From: Tachypleus tridentatus
Taxonomy: Eukaryota; Arthropoda; Merostomata; Xiphosura; Limulidae
Assembly: GCF_004210375.1 (NCBI RefSeq)
Contig: NC_134837.1
Coordinates: forward strand, 16,623,798 to 16,687,797
DNA length: 64,000 bases
Reading direction: 5' to 3'
Numbering within the stretch: the stretch's first letter is position 1; each line of letters opens with the position of its first letter. The notes beneath the pieces were generated by a model. The model searched no databases and was not told the origin of the DNA. It saw only the letters and a list, made by a program, of their open reading frames with translations. Below are positions 57,379-64,000 of this stretch, piece after piece. The position numbers were made by a program, and so were the translations under genes.

Positions 57379-58002
57379 ATAAAACTATGCTCACCAGATA
57401 AAATTAACGATGAATTAGACAAAATAAAACAATACTTCATCAACATCAATAAGTTTCCTCCACAAACCGTAGAAAACATTATACGCACACAACCAGACAG
57501 AAAGCAAAATCAACCAACAAAAGTAAATATATCTCACGAATCAAAAAATCACGAAACCATATACTGCTGCATACCATATATTCCTGACATCAGCAGACAA
57601 ATAACCCACATTTGGCAAAAACTAGTAACAAAATATGACATTCCAGTTAATACCAAATTTATTCAAAAACCAGGCACAAAACTGAGGTCTATACTATGTA
57701 AAAACTACACTGACAAACACCACACCAACATTATTTATAAAATACAATGTGATAACTGCCACGACTTCTATATTGGAGAAACAAGTAGAAAAATGGAAAC
57801 CAGATTTAAAGAACATAAAAAGTCACCTTCACACGTTTTCGAACACTGCAAGTCAAATAAACACAACATAACCACAGAAAACACTCAAATACTAAATAAA
57901 GAGACAAACATAAACAAACGCAAAATTAAAGACGCCTTACTTATACAACAACTCAAGCCCAAAATAAACCAGTATAAAGGGACGCCTTTATACCTATATT
58001 AA
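57379..58002 (+). pseudogene. PLE C-terminal region with intact GIY-YIG endonuclease signature
   Basis: The frame runs from 'KLCSPDKINDELDKIKQYF' through YKIQCDNCHDFYIGETSRK to the terminus NQYKGTPLYLY and a TAA. Unlike copy 1, it keeps glycine in YIGET and has no premature stop. The reading frame also extends back through the inverted segment (from 57274), giving a 242-codon chimera that is not a natural protein. The polymerase half is missing, so the copy is not autonomous. Confidence 0.88.
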
Positions 58003-58124
58003 ATATAATAAAATAAAATTATATATTCAAACATGTAACACCGCCCTCTACATTCCGACACTCAGTTACACAACCCCTTCCAAACATGTGGTCAGCTTCC
58101 GGTCAGTTACCTCTTTCTTTCTTT

Positions 58125-58180
58125 GTGAACCTGACGATGACCGAAGAAGGTCGAAACTTGTTCGCTCTTCTACGTAAAAT
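58125..58180 (+). ncRNA. hammerhead-ribozyme-like core in PLE copy 4
   Basis: CTGACGA (58131-58137), T, GACC/GGTC with loop gaagaa (58139-58152), GAAA (58153-58156), then 'cttgttcgctcttct' and ACGT (58172-58175). The variable seventh core base is C, which the hammerhead consensus tolerates. One base of stem III is deleted relative to copy 1, so this copy is probably weak or inactive. Confidence 0.58.
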
Positions 58181-58253
58181 ATTTTCTCAACCCAAACGAG
58201 CCGTTTTTACATAAATATTTCTCTACGAGTGGGTTTTCTCGACATCACTGTTT

Positions 58254-58468
58254 ATTTAGCAGTGTAAGACTAGAAGGAAGGCAGCTAGTCATCACCATCC
58301 ACCCCCAACTCTTGGGCTACGTTTTTTACCAAGGAATAGTGGGATTGACTGTAACATTATAACGTCCACACAGCTGAATGGACGAGCATATTTTATGTGA
58401 CGGGGATTCGAACCTGCGACCCTTAGATTGCCAGTCGATCACCATAACCATCTATCCATGCTGCCTAC
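58254..58468 (-). mobile_element. tRNA-derived SINE, family A, tail missing
   Basis: On the minus strand: head (decayed 'ggcagcatggatagatggtt'), B box 'aggttcgaatcccc', and body to 'agtcttacactgctaaa', where it meets the 3' end of PLE copy 4. Confidence 0.85.
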
Positions 58469-58479
58469 AGTATTTCTCT

Positions 58480-59330
58480 TATGTTAAATATATGTAGAAT
58501 ATTTCTGGTGTATAGAATATTTCCAGTTTAAACAACATTTCTAACATATTCTCTATATGTACAATATATACAGTATGTATAGCGTTTCCAGTATATTGAC
58601 TATTTTTAGGAGCTGCAGTTTTTTCCGGAGTGCACGGTGTTTCCAGTATTTCCGGTTTGTACAACAGTTTCAGACCGTATATTATTTCCAGTAAATACAG
58701 TGTATTTGACTTGTACAATATTTCCACTTTGAACATAGTTTCAAATTTGTACAGCATTCTCATTTTAATACATCAGTACAGTCATTAAAACTATGAGTAT
58801 CTCACGCACAGACCACATCGTCAAAGAAGTCTTAGGACAAAGCGGATAGAGGTGACTTAAAGATATTGTAACATGGTGCAGCTTGAAGCTGGTTAAGAAT
58901 TAATTTCCAGATAATCAACATGCTGAGACGACAATGAACTGAGTACTATCACATGGTCGTCCATAGAAGATCTGAGGAAACACTTAAGGAAAGTCTTAAA
59001 GGAAATGAACATGAACTGCAGGGTGGCCAAAGAAGCCGCGTGTGATAGGAAAACGTATATTATCATTACCTAGTATTCCAGCAGGAACAGAAAGTAGTTA
59101 CTAATAGTTTTACTAGAATTTTCAGTTTGTACATTATTTCGATTGTATCCGGTTTTTGCTTTCTTTCATGTTTCTTACTTATAGTTTCTATAGAATTCAT
59201 GAATTATCTAAGGTATCCATAGAATTTACAGTATGTATGTTGCCTCTAATATGTATTGTATTACCACTACGTTAAGTTTGAACGGCATCGTCTGTATGTA
59301 AACTATTTCGTTTTTACGAAACGGCTTGCT
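58480..59330. repeat. degenerate short-period repeat, two blocks
   Basis: Phrases like 'tttccagtttgtacaatatt' recur irregularly at 58480-58760 and again at 59100-59300. About 350 bp of unrelated, GC-richer sequence lies between them. The 94-codon minus frame in the first block is repetitive. Confidence 0.5.
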
Positions 59331-59626
59331 TGCAACTGTTTTTTTTTAAGATTTATTGTCTGTGTAACGACTTTCTTTTGGCAATGATCTGTTAATATTT
59401 ACGATGGACGTTTCTATGAAACGAATATTTTGCTGTCAATCGTGTCTTAAAATTTACAATAATTATGTCTTCGCAACGAAACAAGTTGGTTGTTGGTGAT
59501 TGAATTTTAAGATTAAGTTTTCTAATAACGTTTCTATTAAATGATTTTATTGAATTACTTGTTTTTGACCGTATCTTTAGAGTCCCATTAGACATCTGTT
59601 GGTTTGTTTCAGTTGACTTTATTAAG

Positions 59627-59755
59627 CCCCCACCCTAACGACACTGCGTATACTTGCGGACTTACACTGCTTGAAATAGGGTTTCCATACTCATGGTGAG
59701 CAGAGCACAAATAAGCTCTCTCTGAAGCTTTGTGCTCAATAACAAACAAAAACAT
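59627..59755 (+). mobile_element. tRNA-headed SINE, family B, diverged
   Basis: 'tgcggacttacactgct', 'agggtttccatactcatggt', 'gagcagagcacaaataagct' and 'agctttgtgctcaataaca' in order. Confidence 0.72.
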
Positions 59756-60165
59756 TACTAAGTAAATATTATAACCATCTTTCGCTGTGTTATTGTTTCA
59801 CATAACTGTGTTTGGCGGATATTATAATCACTTTCTTATGTTCAACGTCAGCAACCTCTATTTCATTTAACTGTAATTTTTTTATAGATGTCATAGTAAT
59901 ATTTGCAAGTTAAAGTAACTGTTGGTTCAAAGTTCTTCTCGACATAAAAATTAAAGAACATTTAAGGTTATTTTTCTTTTAAATATGCTTTGTGTTAACC
60001 TGAACCTAGTAATGAAGACATCGTTGTTTTTGTAACATGTTTCACAGTAAATTTAGGAATGTTCTGAAATTTTAAAAACGTTTCTTGACAAGTTATCTAT
60101 GTGGATTTATTATAAAACCTTAGAGATGATTTTGTGTTCCACATAAGCTGAATAATTTAATAGTT
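59756..60165. other. non-coding stretch, nothing recognised
   Basis: No supportable feature. Confidence 0.4.
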
Positions 60166-60167
60166 GC

Positions 60168-60285
60168 CTCCCAGTGGCTCAGAGGTATGTCTGCGGACTA
60201 ACAACACTAAAAACCGGGTTTCGATACCAGAGCACAGATAGCCCACTGAGTAGCTTTGTGCTTAATTTAGAAACAACAACAACAA
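60168..60285 (+). mobile_element. tRNA-headed SINE, family B
   Basis: 'cagtggctcagaggtatgtc', 'tgcggactaacaacact', 'cgggtttcgatacc', 'agagcacagatagcccactg', 'agtagctttgtgcttaattt' and an (aac)n end. The clearest B copy in this window. Confidence 0.85.
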
Positions 60286-60639
60286 TTTAATAGTTTTATG
60301 TCAAGTTCTTTTTTAATCATCTCATATTATCTTTAGTAGGATATTTAGGCCTAAATATCTGTTTCGTCTGTTGTTGATCTGTTTGTATTTAACTTCATGC
60401 TTGGTTAAGGTTTAAAAGCAGTAAGCAACTTTCTAGTAGATGAACAACAGGTGTACTTGTGGCTTAGATTGCATTTTCCAAATAATATCCCCTGTATTTC
60501 TGTTTCACTTTTAAACGTAAGAATATCTCATATGTACATGCGTAAGTACATGTGACATTGAGAAATGAACAAAATATATAAGATAAACACGAGCAACGGC
60601 GACATCAATTTGTTTTATTTATACTGCAAATCAAACACC

Positions 60640-60765
60640 AATATTCCAGTGGGTCATTGGTACAGTTACTGATTTCCAACCCCAAAATCCAGGGAGCAAT
60701 TCTCCACTGTAAACAGAGAGCAAATAACCTGTTGTGTAGCTTTGCTCTAAAACAACAAGCAAATA
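60640..60765 (+). mobile_element. tRNA-headed SINE, family B-like, diverged
   Basis: 'ccagtgggtcattggtacag' head, a decayed centre, then 'agagcaaataacctgttgtg' and 'tagctttgctctaaaacaac'. Confidence 0.6.
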
Positions 60766-61433
60766 ACGCCAGTTATATACAGAGATGATCCCTTTGTTTT
60801 TACGAAATCTTTATTTTGACAATTCAGTACTTGACTAGATTGAGCACTGTTTCAAAACATATTCGATACCCTCGTAAAATAAAACATTTTCTTTGAGTTT
60901 ACTTCAAACGTTATCACTGAAACTGGCTTTCTCCGGATTTACTGAATATCTTCTTTTAGTGTAATTATAAGGAAAGACGTAATATTGTTCCTTTCATATA
61001 AAAACACGTAATCTAAACAGAGACCGTCATCAGCAGAAATATTACATAACATGAGCAGGAAATATATATTTGATAGATTTCCATTGAACAGTTACTTTGT
61101 GAATAACAAAATCTTCAATTTTTCTAGTCTTTAAGGAAAATCATTCAAAGAACTAAACCAATAAGAAAAGTTTAATTCGAACAGTGTTAAATAATGTTTG
61201 AATTTTCAAAACCGTTATACATTCCACTTCAGAGAATACGTTCTTTTTTCACAATATACGCTTTCCTTGAACGTGAAATAATGAATAAGAAAAATACATT
61301 AAAAAAACAACATCTGATGATTCTAAACATTTATTATTTTACTTTAGACGCAAGAAGTTTTTAATCGGAGATGGAAGAAGTAGAATAGACAAAAGTGTCA
61401 TAGAAAAATAATATTCACATTCCGTATTGTAGA
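60766..61433. other. non-coding stretch, nothing recognised
   Basis: No supportable feature. Confidence 0.4.
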
Positions 61434-61434
61434 A

Positions 61435-61700
61435 GTCCGGCATGGCCAGGTGTTTAAGGCACTTGACTCGTTATCTAAGGGTCGCGGGTTCGAATCCCCG
61501 TTACACCAAACATGCTCGCTCTTTCAGCCGTGGGAGCGTTATAATGTGATGGTCAATTCCACTATTCGTTGGCAAGAGAGTAGCCCAAGAGTTGACGGTG
61601 GGTTGTGATAACTAGCTACCTTCGCTCTAGTCTTACACTGCTAAATTAGGGACAGCTTGTGTAGCTTTGCGCGAAATTCAAAATAAACCAAACAAACAGT
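61435..61700 (+). mobile_element. tRNA-derived SINE, family A
   Basis: 'gtccggcatggccaggtgtt' head, B box 'gggttcgaatccccg', body with a short deletion near 61655, tail 'tagctttgcgcgaaattc'. Confidence 0.9.
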
Positions 61701-62000
61701 ATTGGATAACAAAGACACAGCAGTCATTTAAAACCTTAGAAAACACTATAAAAGCAGGTATCACTAAAACAGTAGTTAAATAAGACACGTTTAAAGTATC
61801 GAAGAACAGCTCTTTAAGAAACTCCAACAACGTCAAATAACTCTTCTATAAGAATCATCCAGAGAAAAGAATGACCAAAGATTCCTGACTCTGTTGGAGA
61901 TCATTATTTAAAAAGCCATCCAATACTAAGGGAAAAATAATACTGCAAGACAACATCACCCAAAATGGAGGTCATAACTACAAGAATACTGGTTATTTTG

Positions 62001-62006
62001 TTTATT
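62001..62006 (-). promoter_or_regulatory. candidate poly(A) signal AATAAA
   Basis: AATAAA on the minus strand, about 130 nt beyond the zinc-finger gene stop codon. Confidence 0.4.
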
Positions 62007-62134
62007 TACAAGAGCTCAGTGAAACAAAGTCATTATTCAAATATTGGTCAGTTACGATTTAACGCTTAGGAAATTGTTCACTTTTAACAGTTTGAAAGGT
62101 GAGAGCTAAGCCTTTGCTTCATGGTACTTTAACA

Positions 62135-62370
62135 TCATCTGATCCAAAATCCAATACAGAAGGGGACATTGAGGTTGTTTGACAGTGCATTGTAAGTGGT
62201 AAGATCAGTAGGTAGCGAAGGCTTGGTCTCAATATCTTCTTCCACTTGTTTCTTCACCATGGCAATTTCATTGTTTTTCCGATAACAGTTATGACAAAAT
62301 CCAAGATTAAACACAGTGGTAGAGAGATTAAAGTTTTTGCCACACTGGTAGCAATGTTTCTGGAGACCAC
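62135..62370 (-). CDS. C2H2 zinc-finger gene, last coding exon (partial gene)
   Basis: This is a 236-nt minus-strand exon ending in TGA. It follows a strong acceptor (ttattttgtttctag, exon starts GTGGTC at 62370). Joined in phase 1 to the exon at 63296-63379, it starts with C-GLQKHCYQCGKNF. A Cys-x2-Cys ... Cys-x2-Cys arrangement (CYQC, 15 residues, CHNC) looks like a second zinc-binding module not of C2H2 type. The tail (about 45 residues) is acidic then neutral (QVEEDIETKPSLPTDLTTYN) with no domain seen. The protein is probably a nuclear DNA-binding factor; the exact gene is not recognised. Confidence 0.72.
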
Positions 62371-62734
62371 CTAGAAACAAAATATAACAATGAAATTTTA
62401 TAAAAAAACTTGGCAAACAATAAACAGCGTTACAATTGTCATTGTTCCTGGATTTTTATATTAGTGTTTGAATTTCATAAATAAAGCTATTTTGTGAAGA
62501 ATAATCCAGTAAATGTAGAAATTTATTATACGTAAAGAATATATTTTTATCTTGAGAAACAAATTAATTTCAACTAATTTTTTCTGCCCTTTCCTGAGCT
62601 TGTATAAGTCACAAAATAGAGGTTACATATTTAATAATATTGTCGTTTGGGGTAAATAAAATGATAAACTATCAATCAATATGTCGGTTAATAACTACAC
62701 AATCCATCCAAAAGCTTATTTGTTAACACTTACT

Positions 62735-63235
62735 TTAGTAGTGACATTACAAGCCTTTGTAACTATTTAACTCTTCTTACCTTAGTATAGATACTACAAA
62801 CTTTTGTAAGTATAGAGCACACTGTTTAACTCTTACTTTAGTGGAGACAGAACAAACTTTTGTAAGTATAGAGTACACTGTTTAACTCTTACTTTAGTAG
62901 AGACAGTACAAACTTTTGTAGGTATAGAGCACACTGTTTAACTCTTACTTTACTAGAGACAGTACAAACTTTTGTAGGTATAGAGCACACTGTTTGACTC
63001 TTACTTTAGTGGAGACAGAACAAACTTTTGTAAGTATAGAGTACACTGTTTGACTCTTACTTTAGTAGAGACAGTACAAACTTTTGTAAGTATAGAGCAC
63101 ACTGTTTAACTCTTACTTCAGTAGAGACAGTGCAAACTTTTGTAAGTATAAAGCTCACTGCTTTACTCTTATTTTGATAGAGACAATACAAATTTTCATG
63201 GGCACACAGCTCACTATTAAAGTCTATTAGAGACA
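62735..63235. repeat. minisatellite, 56-bp unit, about 9 copies, intronic
   Basis: The unit contains 'acttttgtaagtatagagca', 'cactgtttaactcttacttt' and 'agtagagacagtacaa'. It lies inside the intron between the last two zinc-finger exons and ends only about 60 bp from the splice donor. Confidence 0.93.
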
Positions 63236-63295
63236 GAGCAAACTTGTGTTAGGTAACACATTGTCCATTTATGATTTAATGTTTACGTTACATAC

Positions 63296-63379
63296 ATTCA
63301 TGAGTTTTGGTATGAGCTCGAAGATTACAAGCAAGAGCAAACTTCTTGTCACAGAACTCGCAGGCATGAGGCTTGTTAC
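63296..63379 (-). CDS. C2H2 zinc-finger gene, penultimate exon (one finger)
   Basis: This exon of exactly 84 nt encodes a single C2H2 finger: NKPHACEFCDKKFALACNLR followed by AHTKTHE. It has the C-x2-C-x12-H-x3-H ligands and the F and L hydrophobic positions in their usual places. An acceptor (gaatctttccag) precedes it and a donor (GAAT|GTATGT) follows. Both flanking introns are phase 1. The 'NKPHAC' start, completed by a G split across the upstream junction, would give the linker TG-NKP typical between adjacent fingers. So at least one more finger should lie upstream, outside this window or in an exon I cannot see. Confidence 0.85.
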
Positions 63380-63608
63380 CTGGAAAGATTCAGTATTTCT
63401 ATATATAATAAGAGTAATAAAAACACAAAACATGATTTTAAAATTCACATGTGCAAGTGGGAAAACGCGTCGAAGAAATAAGCAAAAACATCAGTCTAAA
63501 ACTAATCAAAGTGTCCACAAATACGAAACATACGGAAGTAAAAAGAAATGTTAGAAAAAAAAACTATAAAATGATGAGTAGATATACATGTGCGTCTGTC
63601 TGTGAATG

Positions 63609-63880
63609 TGGTTTGTTTTAAATTTTGCGCAAAGCTATACAAGAGCTATTATCTCAAGCTGTCCCTGAGTTTGCAGTGTAAGACTGTAGGGAAGGTAACT
63701 AGTCATCACCAGCCACTGCCAACTCTTAGCCTACTCTTTTACCAACAAATAGTGGAATTGAGCGTCACATTATAACGCTACCACGGCTGAAAGGGCGAGC
63801 ATGTTCGGTGTGACGAGAATTCGAACCCGTGACCCTCGGACTTGGAGTCGACTACATTAACCACCTGGCCATGTCGGGCC
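63609..63880 (-). mobile_element. tRNA-derived SINE, family A, in zinc-finger gene intron
   Basis: Minus strand: 'ggcccgacatggccaggtgg' head, B box 'gggttcgaattctcg', body and decayed tail. It lies upstream of the 84-nt exon, in the same orientation as the gene. Confidence 0.88.
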
Positions 63881-64000
63881 GTATTATAGAACTAAACGGA
63901 ATGAATCTCTAAAAATAACTTCGCGTACAATACCGTAAAACATAAATTCACATACAAACGTATACAATATTTTTTTATTCTTCTCCACCAAACAATTAAA

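Larger units (their letters stand above)
57246..58250 (+). mobile_element. Penelope-like element, copy 4, with inverted 5' segment
   Basis: The first ~135 bp (57246-57380) is the reverse complement of reverse-transcriptase coding sequence (equivalent to about 12165-12300 in copy 1, including the YVDD region). It is joined to sense-strand sequence equivalent to about 12505 onward. The rest continues to the 3' terminus 'cgacatcactg' at 58250. This is the best preserved 3' half in the window. Confidence 0.92.

Noticed and set aside
57274..57380. N-terminal part of the 242-codon frame as real protein
   Set aside because: It is translated from the inverted PLE segment; only the part after about 57379 is PLE protein.
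63246..63554. Plus-strand 102-codon frame
   Set aside because: It overlaps the zinc-finger exon on the opposite strand, whose C2H2 ligands and splice sites are far better evidence.

Overview
This window looks like repeat-rich, AT-rich nuclear DNA from an arthropod, most likely a horseshoe crab (Xiphosura). That placement is inference. It rests mainly on about 30 copies of a tRNA-headed SINE that I associate from memory with horseshoe crab genomes, helped by Penelope-like, Tc1-like and LINE remnants, spliceosomal introns, and the absence of any bacterial-style dense coding. Only two pieces of host coding sequence can be supported, both on the minus strand. Most other long open frames are shadows of SINEs, retroelements or minisatellites.

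Layout. 1-8.3 kb: AT-rich DNA with SINEs of two tRNA-headed types. 8.3-10 kb: minisatellites, the main one with a 22-bp unit. 10-16 kb: a dense nest holding an internally deleted Tc1 transposon (9972-~10775), a nearly full-length but broken Penelope-like element (PLE; ~10776-13359) with reverse transcriptase and GIY-YIG endonuclease, a second inverted PLE whose 3' UTR has expanded into a 40-bp minisatellite, a third PLE fragment and a second Tc1 end. Inside this nest sits a well-formed terminal exon of a cysteine-rich, astakine/prokineticin-like protein (15304-15516, minus) with a poly(A) signal. 16-36 kb: more SINEs, two foldback elements, a degenerate satellite (26.5-28.6 kb), a ~600-bp interspersed repeat, and a decayed CR1/L2-type LINE (30.7-31.9 kb, minus). 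36-47 kb: four large minisatellites (67, 46, 52 and 46 bp units) and two short hairpin elements carrying hammerhead-like cores. 47-57 kb: SINEs, then a 2.8-kb array of 48/49-bp units that appears to have grown out of a SINE body, then a 49-bp array. 57-58.3 kb: a PLE copy with an inverted 5' piece between two SINE halves. 62.1-63.4 kb: the last two exons of a C2H2 zinc-finger gene on the minus strand, separated by an intron that contains a 56-bp minisatellite.

How it fits together. The window is best read as intronic or intergenic DNA around the 3' ends of two minus-strand genes, heavily filled by retroelements. Three themes stand out. PLE ends carry a hammerhead-ribozyme-like core, and two copies exist as stand-alone long hairpins. 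Two minisatellites visibly derive from transposons (a SINE body and a PLE 3' UTR). Three SINE types with different tRNA heads share one 3' tail, which points to mobilisation by the same LINE. No CRISPR, operon, rRNA or genuine tRNA gene was seen.
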